This document shows positions 5,824 through 14,600 of a stretch of DNA of 14,888 nucleotides, one piece after another. The notes beneath the pieces are model-generated. The model saw nothing but the letters and a program-made list of their open reading frames with translations, made no database searches and was not told where the DNA came from. This DNA comes from Gammaproteobacteria bacterium. GTDB lineage: Bacteria; Pseudomonadota; Gammaproteobacteria; UBA6429; Thiohalophilaceae. Positions within the stretch are counted from its first letter, which is position 1. The number at the start of each line of letters is the position of its first letter. A program made the position numbers and the translations under genes. The stretch spans positions 1 through 14,888 of the forward strand of contig JAHEIJ010000021.1 of assembly GCA_024639445.1 (NCBI GenBank), written 5' to 3'.

Positions 5824-8337
5824 ATGGCAGAGGTAACCGTCAAACAATTTGCTGAAGTAGTTGGGATCTCGGTAGATCGTCTGCTGGAGCAGTTGAAGGA
5901 GGCTGGCGTATCTGTCAGTGATGCTAATGCCACGATCAGTGATGTGGAAAAAACGGAGTTGCTGGGGTTTCTCCGAAATAAGCATGCCGCCGATGAAAAG
6001 ACAACGACTGAACCGAAGAAAATCACCCTCAAGCGTAAGTCCACCAGTGAACTCAAAACAACCAATGCGCAAGGTCGTTCCAAGGCGGTTACCGTAGAGG
6101 TACGTAAGAAACGCACCTACGTCAAACGTAGCGTGGTGATGGAGAAAGAGCAGGAGCAACTCGAAATAGCCCGGGAAGAACAAGCACGTATCGAGGCTGA
6201 ACAGCAAGCGCGCGAGGACGAAGCCAAGCGCAAGGTTGAAGAGCAGGAAGCTAAACGTCGCGCAGAGGAAGAAGTGCTGGAAAAAGCCAAGGAAGATGCC
6301 ATAGAAGAAGCTAAAAAGGCAGAAGAACAGAGTAAGGTGGAAGAAGAAGTCCGTAAACAAGCCGATTCAATTTCCAAGAAGCAGGCGGCCGAAGTCCAGC
6401 CCGAATCGCGTGGCCGGGCCAAGAAAGGTGGCAAAGAGCGTGAAGAAAAGCGTTCGACCAAGTACGGTCGTGATGAATTACATGTCAGTGGTGATAAAAC
6501 CGGACGACGTAAGAAAAAGACCAGGCGCAGAAAAACTGTTGCTGTTCCCAGCGGAGAACATGGATTTACCAAACCAACTGCACCCATTGTGCATGAGGTG
6601 GCTATTCCCGAAACAATCACTGTGGCGGAACTGGCCCAGAAAATGTCTATCAAGGCCGCCGAAGTTATCAAGGTCATGATGAACATGGGTTCCATGGTTA
6701 CCATTAACCAGGTACTGGATCAGGAAACGGCTTCGGTTGTTGTCGAAGAGATGGGGCATACCGTAAAGATTCTTAAAGAAAACGCAATTGAAGAAGCGCT
6801 GGTTGAAGAGGTTGAAACTGCTGACGAAAAGCCTCGTGCGCCTGTGGTTACCATCATGGGTCATGTTGACCATGGTAAAACTTCGCTGCTCGATTACATC
6901 CGTCGTAGTAAAGTTGCCGCCGGTGAGTCAGGCGGTATTACCCAGCACATTGGTGCCTATCATGTAGTCACTGACAATGGTGAAATCACGTTTCTTGATA
7001 CTCCGGGTCATGCGGCCTTCACTGCCATGCGCGCGCGCGGCGCAGATGTTACGGATATTGTGGTGCTGGTTGTGGCAGCGGATGACGGGGTCATGCCGCA
7101 GACACGAGAAGCAGTACAGCATGCCAAGGCGGCTGGTGTTCCGCTGATTGTTGCGGTTAACAAGATCGATAAACCGGAAGCAGATCCGGACCGGGTAAAA
7201 AATGAGCTCGGCCAGGAAGAGGTGATACCTGAAGACTGGGGCGGTGACACCATGTTCCTAAATGTATCTGCCCACACGGGGGAAGGTGTTGATAAGTTGC
7301 TGGAAGCCATCCTGTTGCAGTCTGAAGTTCTGGAACTGAAAGCCGTAGATGATGGTCCCGCACGGGGTGCCATTATTGAGTCGCGCCTGGACAAGGGACG
7401 TGGTCCCGTAGCGACGATATTGGTGCAGCGAGGCTTGCTGAAGAAAGGTGATATGTTACTCGCCGGTCTGGAGTATGGTCGTGTTCGCGCCATGCTGAAC
7501 GAACATGGTACGCAACTGAATGAAGCCGGGCCTTCCATTCCGGTAGAAGTGATTGGTTTGTCCGGCACTCCCAACGCGGGCGATGAAGCGAATGTGGTTG
7601 CCAATGAACGCAAGGCGCGTGAAGTGGCCCTGTTCCGTCAAGGCAAGTATCGGGATGTAAAACTGGCACGACAGCAAGCTGCCAAGCTGGAAAACATGTT
7701 TAACCAGATGCAGGAAGGTGAAGTTTCTACGCTGAATATCGTGCTTAAGGCTGATGTGCAGGGTTCGGTCGAAGCGATTGCGGATGCACTGACCAAACTG
7801 TCTACTGATGAGGTACGCGTCAAGATCGTCTCCAGTGGTGTCGGTGGAATTACGGAGTCTGATGCCAACCTGGCGATGGCCTCGAATGCGATTATGATTG
7901 GCTTTAATGTGCGCGCCGACAGCGTTGCCAAGCGACTGATTGACGAGGAAGAAGTCGACCTGCATTACTATAGCGTCATCTATGATCTCATCGACGAAGT
8001 AAAAAGTGCTATGAGTGGTATGCTGGCTCCGGAATTCAAGGAAGAGATCATTGGGCTGGCCGAGGTGCGCGATGTGTTCCGTTCACCCAAGCTGGGAGCC
8101 ATCGCCGGTTGTATGGTCGTGGATGGTGTCGTGAAACGTAACAATCCGATACGTGTGTTGCGGGAAAACGTGGTTATTTATGAAGGTGAACTTGAGTCAC
8201 TGCGCCGTTTCAAGGATGACGCAAATGAGGTGAAACAGGGCTTGGAATGCGGTATTGGTGTCAAGAACTACAATGATGTCAAAGTCGGCGATCAAATCGA
8301 AGTTTACGAACGTGTCCAGGTGACACGTGAACTCTAA
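5824..8337 (+). CDS. infB: Translation initiation factor IF-2
   Basis: 837 residues. The order is an N-terminal IF2N domain (about 1-53, MAEVTVKQFAEVVGISVDRL), a long Glu/Lys/Arg-rich linker (about 100-220) that looks like a charged coiled coil or disordered arm, a second IF2N-like region (about 258-310), and the GTPase core with P-loop GHVDHGKT at 346-353, DTPGHAAF and NKID. The beta-barrel and C-terminal domains that bind fMet-tRNA follow. IF-2 brings initiator tRNA to the 30S subunit and promotes subunit joining. The start is ATG 5824, with GGAGAG 6-10 nt upstream; the frame continues back to TTG 5803 but without support. Its substrate tRNA is encoded 2.2 kb upstream. Confidence 0.98.
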   Translation: MAEVTVKQFAEVVGISVDRLLEQLKEAGVSVSDANATISDVEKTELLGFLRNKHAADEKTTTEPKKITLKRKSTSELKTTNAQGRSKAVTVEVRKKRTYVKRSVVMEKEQEQLEIAREEQARIEAEQQAREDEAKRKVEEQEAKRRAEEEVLEKAKEDAIEEAKKAEEQSKVEEEVRKQADSISKKQAAEVQPESRGRAKKGGKEREEKRSTKYGRDELHVSGDKTGRRKKKTRRRKTVAVPSGEHGFTKPTAPIVHEVAIPETITVAELAQKMSIKAAEVIKVMMNMGSMVTINQVLDQETASVVVEEMGHTVKILKENAIEEALVEEVETADEKPRAPVVTIMGHVDHGKTSLLDYIRRSKVAAGESGGITQHIGAYHVVTDNGEITFLDTPGHAAFTAMRARGADVTDIVVLVVAADDGVMPQTREAVQHAKAAGVPLIVAVNKIDKPEADPDRVKNELGQEEVIPEDWGGDTMFLNVSAHTGEGVDKLLEAILLQSEVLELKAVDDGPARGAIIESRLDKGRGPVATILVQRGLLKKGDMLLAGLEYGRVRAMLNEHGTQLNEAGPSIPVEVIGLSGTPNAGDEANVVANERKAREVALFRQGKYRDVKLARQQAAKLENMFNQMQEGEVSTLNIVLKADVQGSVEAIADALTKLSTDEVRVKIVSSGVGGITESDANLAMASNAIMIGFNVRADSVAKRLIDEEEVDLHYYSVIYDLIDEVKSAMSGMLAPEFKEEIIGLAEVRDVFRSPKLGAIAGCMVVDGVVKRNNPIRVLRENVVIYEGELESLRRFKDDANEVKQGLECGIGVKNYNDVKVGDQIEVYERVQVTREL

Positions 8338-8370
8338 TCTATAATTCCGCAAGCGATAACTCTCCAGCCA

Positions 8371-8748
8371 ATGCCTAAAGATTTCAGCCGAAGCCGTCGG
8401 GTCGGTGAGCAGATACAGCGCGAGCTTGCCCTGCTGTTGCAGCGCGAGGTCAGGGATCCTCGTCTCAGCCAGGTCACTATTGCCGCGGTTAAGGTGACAC
8501 GGGATATGTCTCAGGCCACGGTTTACTTCACGGTGCTGGGGGAAAAAGACGATATACCCCCCATTCAGCAAGCGTTGGAAAAAGCCAGTGGTTTTTTGCG
8601 TCATGCCCTGGGTGAGCAGGTGGTGATGCGTTCCGTGCCACATCTCAAATTCATTTATGACGAGAGCGTTAGCCGAGGTTCCGAGTTATCGAGCCTGATC
8701 GATGAAGCCGTCGCGACGGATCGTAAAAAGCACCAGGATTCTGAATAA
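8371..8748 (+). CDS. rbfA: 30S ribosome-binding factor RbfA
   Basis: 125 residues, the normal length. It has the RbfA pattern: an N-terminal helix RSRRVGEQIQRELALLLQREVRDPRL, then VTIAAVKVTRDMSQATVYFTVLG, and PHLKFIYDESVSRGSEL near the end, together forming the KH-like fold that binds 16S rRNA during late 30S maturation. ATG 8371 has no convincing Shine-Dalgarno sequence (it is preceded by CTCCAGCCA), so translation may be weak or coupled to infB, 33 bases upstream. Its stop codon is one base before the truB start. Confidence 0.96.
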   Translation: MPKDFSRSRRVGEQIQRELALLLQREVRDPRLSQVTIAAVKVTRDMSQATVYFTVLGEKDDIPPIQQALEKASGFLRHALGEQVVMRSVPHLKFIYDESVSRGSELSSLIDEAVATDRKKHQDSE

Positions 8749-8749
8749 C

Positions 8750-9670
8750 GTGGCGCGCCGACGACCCAAGGGACGGGATATCAACGGCATTCTCTTGCTG
8801 GATAAGCCCATTGGGATGACTTCCAATGCCGCTTTACAGACGGTGAAGCGTTTGTTTAATGCCAGCAAGGCAGGACATACCGGTAATCTTGATCCTCTGG
8901 CAACCGGCTTATTGCCGATCTGCTTTGGAGAAGCCACCAAAATCTCGGGATTTTTACTGGATTCTGATAAACGCTATATTGGCACCTGTAAGTTAGGCAC
9001 TCGAACCAGTACAGCTGACGCAGAGGGTGAGGTCGTGGAAACCCGGCCGCTGGGAAACATCAATGAGCGGCAGGTGAAGGCTGTGCTTGAGGATTTAACC
9101 GGGCAGATTGAACAGGTTCCCCCCATGTACTCGGCGGTGAAGGTCAATGGTACACCGTTGTACAAGCTGGCTCGCGAGGGCAAGGAAATCGAGCGTAAAT
9201 CGCGGCGGGTGACGATTTATGAGATTAACTTGCTGCGGCTGGAAGGTGATGAACTGGAGATAGATCTGCGCTGTTCCAAAGGGACCTATGTTCGGACCCT
9301 GGCTGAGGATATCGGGGAGGCACTGGGTTGCGGTGCGCACCTGAGCGCCCTGCGGCGTGCCGCCTCGGGGCCGTTTGAGCTGGAACATGCCGTTACCTTG
9401 CCAGGGCTGGAGCATCTGGCTGAGAGCGGTTTTGAGGCGCTGGATGAACTTCTGCTGCCGATTGAAGACGCCCTGGCTGACTGGCCAATGGTGAATATGA
9501 GTAAGAACACGGCCTATTACTTGCAACAGGGCCAGGCGGTCCAGGTTCCCAAGGCCCCCACCAGCGGGTGGGTGCGTTTGCACCGTGATGACGGCAAATT
9601 TCTGGGAATCGGGCAAATTCTTGAAGATGGTCGGATCGCGCCCAAACGGTTGGTGAAGGCGGCTGAATGA
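8750..9670 (+). CDS. truB: tRNA pseudouridine(55) synthase TruB
   Basis: 306 residues from GTG 8750. The catalytic aspartate is D48 in GHTGNLDPLATGLLP, at the same number as in Escherichia coli TruB. Other family blocks are GRDINGILLLDKPIGMTSN at the start, PPMYSAVKVNGTPLYKLAREG and RCSKGTYVRTLAEDIG. It makes pseudouridine 55 in the T-loop of tRNAs. The GTG start fits the family's N-terminus (basic residues followed by GRDING); the frame is open to ATG 8702 inside rbfA, but that would add 16 unrelated residues. The start is one base after the rbfA stop, so translation is probably coupled. Confidence 0.96.
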   Translation: MARRRPKGRDINGILLLDKPIGMTSNAALQTVKRLFNASKAGHTGNLDPLATGLLPICFGEATKISGFLLDSDKRYIGTCKLGTRTSTADAEGEVVETRPLGNINERQVKAVLEDLTGQIEQVPPMYSAVKVNGTPLYKLAREGKEIERKSRRVTIYEINLLRLEGDELEIDLRCSKGTYVRTLAEDIGEALGCGAHLSALRRAASGPFELEHAVTLPGLEHLAESGFEALDELLLPIEDALADWPMVNMSKNTAYYLQQGQAVQVPKAPTSGWVRLHRDDGKFLGIGQILEDGRIAPKRLVKAAE

Positions 9671-9693
9671 GTATGATTTCGAACCATATTTTC

Positions 9694-9723
9694 TTGTTTT
9701 ATACACGCCACTGCGGGTAGAAT
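9694..9723 (+). promoter_or_regulatory. Sigma-70 promoter before rpsO
   Basis: TTGTTT (-35, 9694-9699), an 18-base spacer and TAGAAT (-10, 9718-9723) lie in the truB-rpsO gap, where Escherichia coli also has an rpsO promoter. The predicted start near 9730 gives a leader of about 42 nt. Confidence 0.6.
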
Positions 9724-9771
9724 ACGCGCCTTGGTTTTTCCGTAGATTTTATGTAAATACAGGAGCTTGCG

Positions 9772-10041
9772 ATGGCCATTAGTGCCGAACAGAAGGCCAC
9801 AATTTTAACTGAACACCAGCGTGCTGCTGGTGATACCGGCTCACCTGAGATTCAGGTGGCCCTGTTGTCCGCCCGCATCAATGATCTGTCCGGACACTTC
9901 AAGGAACATACCCATGATCACCACTCCCGTCAGGGGCTGCTGCGCATGGTGAGCCAGCGCCGTAAGTTGCTGGACTACCTGAAGAAAAAAGACCTGGAAC
10001 GGTATCGCGATCTAATCGCCCGTTTGGGTCTGCGTAAGTAA
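9772..10041 (+). CDS. rpsO: 30S ribosomal protein S15
   Basis: 89 residues, the standard length. It carries the S15 four-helix sequence, including GDTGSPEIQVALLSARI, LSGHFKEHTHDHHSRQGLL and RRKLLDYLKKKD. S15 binds the central domain of 16S rRNA and nucleates assembly of the 30S platform. The start is ATG 9772 with AGGAG 6-10 nt upstream. It lies between truB and pnp as is usual, with 27 bases to pnp. Confidence 0.98.
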   Translation: MAISAEQKATILTEHQRAAGDTGSPEIQVALLSARINDLSGHFKEHTHDHHSRQGLLRMVSQRRKLLDYLKKKDLERYRDLIARLGLRK

Positions 10042-10068
10042 TCCAGCCTGCTGACGAGAGAGAAGTCT

Positions 10069-12150
10069 ATGACCCCGGTAAAAAAACAATTCCAATATGG
10101 TGAACACACTGTAACGCTCGAAACGGGCGAAATCGCAAGACAGGCCACAGGTGCGGTCATGGTCAGCATGGGCGAGACAGTTGTTCTGGTAACTGTTGTT
10201 GCTGACAAGAGAGTAGTAGAAGGTCGGGACTTCTTTCCGATGACGGTGGATTATCAGGAGAAAACCTATGCCGCAGGCAGGATTCCGGGTGGATTCCTGA
10301 AACGCGAAGGTCGCCCGTCAGAACATGAAACCCTGACATGTCGCCTGATCGACCGTCCGGTGCGTCCGCTTTTCCCCGAAGGATTTACCAATGAAGTTCA
10401 GGTTATTGCCACGGTCATGTCCCTGGACCCCGAAGTCAGCCCTGATATGGTTGCTATGATCGGAGCTTCCGCGGCCCTCACCTTGTCGGGTACGCCATTC
10501 AATGGCCCCATTGGTGCGGCCCGGGTTGGTTACCAGGATGGTCAATATCTTCTCAATCCGTCGATGGAAAAACTGACTGAATCAGATCTGGATCTGGTGG
10601 TTGCCGGCACCGATAAAGCGGTCTTGATGGTCGAATCACAAGCCAAGCTGTTATCGGAAGAGGTCATGCTCGGTGCAGTGATGTTTGGCCATGAGCAACA
10701 ACAAGTGGTCATTAACGCGATTCGTGAATTTGCCCAGGAAGCCGGTGTGGAAGCCTGGGACTGGCAACCGCCTGTCGAGAACGAGAAACTGCACGCTGAT
10801 GTGGCGTCGGTGGGTGAAGCGGCTTTCGCGGAAGCGTATACGATTCGTGAAAAACAGCCCCGTTATACTCGGCTGGGTGAAATTCGTACCGAAATTAAAG
10901 AAAAGCTGGTTTCTGATGATGGTTACAGCGAAGAAGAAGTGCGTGAAGCTATTGAGAAGCTGGAGAAAAAGACCGTTCGTGGCAAGATTCTGAGTGGTGA
11001 GCCGCGCATCGATGGACGCGATACACGTACCGTCCGCCAGATTACCGTGAAAACCGGTGTGTTGCCCCGGGCGCACGGCTCAGCCCTGTTTACCCGTGGT
11101 GAAACCCAGGCGCTGGTGGTGACTACCCTCGGTACCGAGCGGGATTCACAAATCATCGATGCACTGGAAGGCTCCTATCGGGAACCCTTTATGCTGCAAT
11201 ACAACTTTGCACCATTCTGTGTTGGTGAGACCGGTCGTGTCGGTAGCCCGAAACGGCGCGAAATCGGCCATGGTCGTCTCGCCAAGCGTGGTGTCATGGG
11301 CATCATGCCGGACCTGGAAGAATTCCCGTATTCATTGCGGTTGGTATCAGAAATTACTGAGTCCAATGGTTCCAGCTCCATGGCGTCTGTCTGCGGTAGC
11401 AGCCTGGCGATGATGGATGCCGGGGTACCGACCAAGGCACCGGTAGCGGGTATCGCCATGGGCCTGATTAAGGAAGAAGACAAGTTTGCTGTCCTGACCG
11501 ATATCCTGGGTGACGAGGATCACCTTGGTGATATGGACTTCAAGGTTGCCGGTAGCACCGAGGGTCTTACCGCGCTGCAGATGGATATCAAGATTGATGG
11601 CATCACCAAGGAGATCATGCAGGTCGCCCTGGATCAGGCACGGGAAGGTCGGTTGCATATCCTGGAAAAAATGAATGCGGTCATCGACAAACCTCGGGTA
11701 GAGATGTCGATACATGCTCCGCGTTATATCACTTTCAAGATCAACCCGGACAAGATTCGGGATGTGATTGGCAAGGGTGGCGCAACCATTCGTGCCATTA
11801 CCGAAGAAACCGGCACTACTATCGATATCAACGATGATGGTGTGATCAAGATTGCCTCCAGCGACTCCGCTGCTGCCAATGAGGCCCGGCGCCAGGTGGA
11901 ACAGCTGACCGCTGAGGTGGAAGTGGGTCAGGTTTACGAAGGCAAGGTCGCCAAGCTGATGGATTTTGGTGCCTTTGTCACCATTCTGCCCGGTAAGGAC
12001 GGGCTGGTACATGTTTCCCAAATCTGTGAAGAGCGGGTCGAGAACGTCAGTGACAAGCTGTCAGAAGGGGAAATGGTCAAGGTCAAGGTGCTGGAAATCG
12101 ACAAGCAGGGTCGCATTCGTCTCAGCATGAAGGCGGTGGGCGGCGCCTGA
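10069..12150 (+). CDS. pnp: Polyribonucleotide nucleotidyltransferase (PNPase)
   Basis: 693 residues. Two RNase PH-like domains (about 1-220 and 310-550) flank an all-helical linker. The second holds the acidic catalytic stretch LGDEDHLGDMDFKVAG at 480-495. A KH domain follows (IRDVIGKGGATI, with GKGG at 568-571), then an S1 domain (about 620-690). PNPase degrades RNA 3' to 5' with phosphate and can add 3' tails; it forms a trimer and joins the degradosome in many proteobacteria. The start is ATG 10069 with GAGAGAG upstream. It is the last gene of the operon and is followed by a strong terminator. Confidence 0.98.
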   Translation: MTPVKKQFQYGEHTVTLETGEIARQATGAVMVSMGETVVLVTVVADKRVVEGRDFFPMTVDYQEKTYAAGRIPGGFLKREGRPSEHETLTCRLIDRPVRPLFPEGFTNEVQVIATVMSLDPEVSPDMVAMIGASAALTLSGTPFNGPIGAARVGYQDGQYLLNPSMEKLTESDLDLVVAGTDKAVLMVESQAKLLSEEVMLGAVMFGHEQQQVVINAIREFAQEAGVEAWDWQPPVENEKLHADVASVGEAAFAEAYTIREKQPRYTRLGEIRTEIKEKLVSDDGYSEEEVREAIEKLEKKTVRGKILSGEPRIDGRDTRTVRQITVKTGVLPRAHGSALFTRGETQALVVTTLGTERDSQIIDALEGSYREPFMLQYNFAPFCVGETGRVGSPKRREIGHGRLAKRGVMGIMPDLEEFPYSLRLVSEITESNGSSSMASVCGSSLAMMDAGVPTKAPVAGIAMGLIKEEDKFAVLTDILGDEDHLGDMDFKVAGSTEGLTALQMDIKIDGITKEIMQVALDQAREGRLHILEKMNAVIDKPRVEMSIHAPRYITFKINPDKIRDVIGKGGATIRAITEETGTTIDINDDGVIKIASSDSAAANEARRQVEQLTAEVEVGQVYEGKVAKLMDFGAFVTILPGKDGLVHVSQICEERVENVSDKLSEGEMVKVKVLEIDKQGRIRLSMKAVGGA

Positions 12151-12177
12151 TCGGCTGTTGCCGAAATCAACACTTAG

Positions 12178-12204
12178 AAAAAGGGCCGCATCGCGGCCCT
12201 TTTT
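12178..12204. terminator. Bidirectional intrinsic terminator between pnp and acs
   Basis: GGGCCGC (12183-12189) pairs with GCGGCCC (12193-12199) around a 3-base loop. It is flanked by five A on the left and five T on the right, so it can stop transcription of pnp (+) and also of acs (-), which ends 50 bases away. Confidence 0.9.
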
Positions 12205-12253
12205 CATTATTGACGTACACCATCATAAATAAAGGGACCTGCCGTCTCGCGGC

Positions 12254-14197
12254 TTATTTATTGGCCCGATTATCCACCAGTTCATTGACGACAGCGGGGT
12301 CTGCCAGGGTGGAGGTATCCCCGAGGGTGTCCAGTTCATTGGCGGCAATCTTTCGCAGAATGCGACGCATGATCTTACCGGAACGGGTTTTGGGCAGCCC
12401 TGGGGCCCACTGAATCACATCCGGTTTGGCGATGGGACCGATTTCCTCCCGTACCATGTCAACCAGTTCCTTGCGCAGTTCATCAGTGGGCTCTATCCCT
12501 TTCACCAGGGTGACGTAGGCATAGATGCCCTGGCCCTTGATATCGTGTGGAAAACCGACCACTGCGGCCTCTGCTACGGCATCATGCAACACCAGTGCGC
12601 TTTCCACTTCGGCGGTCCCCATGCGATGGCCGGAAACATTCAGCACATCGTCCATGCGACCGGTGATCCAGTAGTAACCGTCTGCATCCCGTCGTGCGCC
12701 GTCACCGGTGAAATAATAACCAGGGAAGGTTGAAAAATAGGTGTCGACAAAACGCTGATGATCCCCATATACCGTACGCATCTGGCTCGGCCAGGGATGT
12801 TTGATGACCAGGGCGCCTTGCGCCGCGCCTTCAAGTAAATTGCCATCTCCATCCACGATGCCGGGCTGGATCCCGAAAAACGGGTGCGTGGCTGAGCCGG
12901 GTTTAAGAGCTGTGGCCCCGGGCAGGGGCGTGATGAGATGGCCGCCGGTTTCCGTTTGCCACCAGGTATCGACGATTGGGCAGCGCTGCTCACCCACCAC
13001 CCGGTAATACCATTCCCAGGCTTCCGGATTAATGGGTTCGCCCACGGTACCTAGCAGGCGCAGGCTGGCTCGGGAGGTCTTTTTCACCGGCTCTTCACCT
13101 TCACGCATCAGGGCGCGAATCGCCGTCGGCGCGGTATAGAACACAGTGACCTGGTGTTTGTCGACCACCTGCCAGAAGCGGGAGGCATCCGGGTAGTTGG
13201 GGACGCCTTCAAAAGAGATGGTGGTGGTACCGATCGCCAGGGGGCCATAGACCAGGTAGCTGTGGCCCGTGATCCAGCCCACATCAGCGGTACACCAGAA
13301 TATATCCCCTTCCTGCAGGTCGAAGGTGTACTTGGTGGTGATAGCGGTGTAAAGCAGGTAACCGCCTGTGGTATGCAGGACACCCTTGGGTTTGCCGGTG
13401 GAACCGGAGGTGTACAGGATGAACAGGGGATCTTCGGCGTCCATTTCTTCCGCCGGGCAGTCGCTGGATGCCTCGGCCATCAGCTCGTGATACCAGACAT
13501 CCCGTTCCGGGTGCCAGTCAATGTCGCCACCGGTGCGTTTAACGGTCAATACCGTATGCACATTGGGACATTTCGCGACCGCCTTGTCGGTATTGGCCTT
13601 GAGGGGGACGGCTTTACCTCCACGGAGGCCTTCATCCGCAGTGACGACAACACGACAATCTGAGTCCAAAATCCGGTCTTTAAGCGACTCGGGAGAAAAA
13701 CCACCAAATACCACCGAATGGACCGCACCGATACGCGCACAGGCCAGCATGGCGTAGGCGGCTTCAGGGATCATTGGCATATAAATACAAACCCGATCTC
13801 CTTTTTTGACACCGCGGGCCTTCAGTACGTTGGCCAGTTTGGAAACATGCTCGTGCAATTCACGGTAAGTGATTTTACTGTCGGTGGTCGGATCATCACC
13901 TTCCCAGATTATCGCAACCTGATCACCTCGGGTGTCGAGATGGCGGTCTATACAGTTGTAACAAACATTCAGCTTGCCACCTTCAAACCACTTGATGTGC
14001 AGGTCTTTCTTGTCATAACTCCAATCCAGTACCTTGTCCCAGGGCTTGAACCAGGTTATGAATTGCTCGGCCTGTTCAGCCCAGAAACCTTCAGGATCAT
14101 CGATTGATTGTTGATACATCGCCTGGTAGTGCGCGTCGTCTATATGTGATTTGGCAGCAAACTTCGCCGGGACGGGATAAAGTTTTTCGTCGGACAT
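12254..14197 (-). CDS. acs: Acetyl-CoA synthetase (AMP-forming)
   Basis: 647 residues, the usual Acs length. It activates acetate to acetyl-CoA with ATP and CoA through acetyl-adenylate. The adenylate-forming signature YTSGSTGKPKGV is at 262-273, followed by the acetate-pocket region VDTWWQTETGGH and the hinge region YYFTGDGARRDADGYYWITG. The lysine that is acetylated to control the family enzyme is K608 in PKTRSGKIMRRILR. The start is ATG 14197-14195 with AGGAG about 8 nt upstream. It is the last of three minus-strand genes (exonuclease, small membrane protein, acs). An inverted repeat lies in the 55-base gap and over the upstream stop codon. Confidence 0.98.
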   Translation of the reverse strand: MSDEKLYPVPAKFAAKSHIDDAHYQAMYQQSIDDPEGFWAEQAEQFITWFKPWDKVLDWSYDKKDLHIKWFEGGKLNVCYNCIDRHLDTRGDQVAIIWEGDDPTTDSKITYRELHEHVSKLANVLKARGVKKGDRVCIYMPMIPEAAYAMLACARIGAVHSVVFGGFSPESLKDRILDSDCRVVVTADEGLRGGKAVPLKANTDKAVAKCPNVHTVLTVKRTGGDIDWHPERDVWYHELMAEASSDCPAEEMDAEDPLFILYTSGSTGKPKGVLHTTGGYLLYTAITTKYTFDLQEGDIFWCTADVGWITGHSYLVYGPLAIGTTTISFEGVPNYPDASRFWQVVDKHQVTVFYTAPTAIRALMREGEEPVKKTSRASLRLLGTVGEPINPEAWEWYYRVVGEQRCPIVDTWWQTETGGHLITPLPGATALKPGSATHPFFGIQPGIVDGDGNLLEGAAQGALVIKHPWPSQMRTVYGDHQRFVDTYFSTFPGYYFTGDGARRDADGYYWITGRMDDVLNVSGHRMGTAEVESALVLHDAVAEAAVVGFPHDIKGQGIYAYVTLVKGIEPTDELRKELVDMVREEIGPIAKPDVIQWAPGLPKTRSGKIMRRILRKIAANELDTLGDTSTLADPAVVNELVDNRANK

Positions 14198-14243
14198 GAA
14201 AGAAACTCCTGCTTGTTTTTTTAAATGTTGTTATCACTGAACG

Positions 14244-14290
14244 CTGAGTGTATTAGCACCCCGGTGGTCGGTTGGTGTAATACACATCAG
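14244..14290. repeat. Long imperfect inverted repeat at the end of the small membrane gene and in the acs leader
   Basis: CTGAGTGTATTAGCACC (14244-14260) and GGTGTAATACACATCAG (14274-14290) pair over 16 bp, with one unpaired base in each arm and a 13-base loop. On the minus strand it covers the last 12 codons and the stop of the small membrane gene. No T-run follows on that strand, so it is not a standard terminator. It may stabilise or separate the parts of the transcript, or bind a protein; this is inferred. Confidence 0.6.
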
Positions 14291-14561
14291 TCGGTTTTTT
14301 CTTTGAAGGTTGTTTAGTTGGGTCAATTTGACATTGACCCCCACTGCAACCGAAAAAACGTTGCAGCATAAAAAATGCGGGCAAGAATACAGGGAACAGA
14401 CCAAGCCAAAGCCATTGCCAACCTCCCCGAAAGGCCTCGGGTTCCAGCAGCCAAATCGTTGCGGCTTCACCGGACAGGTAGAACAGTATTGCAAACAGCA
14501 CCCAAATCAGGCGCCGGCCTAACGGGGACGTGATCAGAAGCTGCACACGCTGGAGTGTCAT
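14253..14561 (-). CDS. Small two-helix membrane protein of unknown function
   Basis: 102 residues from ATG 14561 (GTG 14567 would add two residues). It has two hydrophobic segments, about 18-37 (WVLFAILFYLSG region) and 46-66 (WLWLGLFPVFLPAFFML), then a cysteine pair in GCSGGQC and a basic, Pro/Lys-rich tail ending in PPGC. I do not recognise the family; it does not resemble the small DUF4212 symporter subunit often seen near acs. The ribosome binding site is weak. It lies 39 bases after the exonuclease gene and 55 bases before acs, so the three are probably co-transcribed. The two cysteines could bind a metal or form a disulfide, but nothing further shows this. Confidence 0.75.
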   Translation of the reverse strand: MTLQRVQLLITSPLGRRLIWVLFAILFYLSGEAATIWLLEPEAFRGGWQWLWLGLFPVFLPAFFMLQRFFGCSGGQCQIDPTKQPSKKKPTDVYYTNRPPGC

Positions 14562-14600
14562 AAACACTATTGTTCACAATCGGGGCGGTTGCCGCAACTA

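Noticed and set aside
6117..6704. 195-residue minus-strand frame inside infB
   Set aside because: Ser/Ala/Arg-rich shadow of the Glu/Lys-rich IF-2 linker; no independent start signal.
11347..12021. 224-residue minus-strand frame inside pnp
   Set aside because: Shadow of the PNPase reading frame with no recognisable domain.
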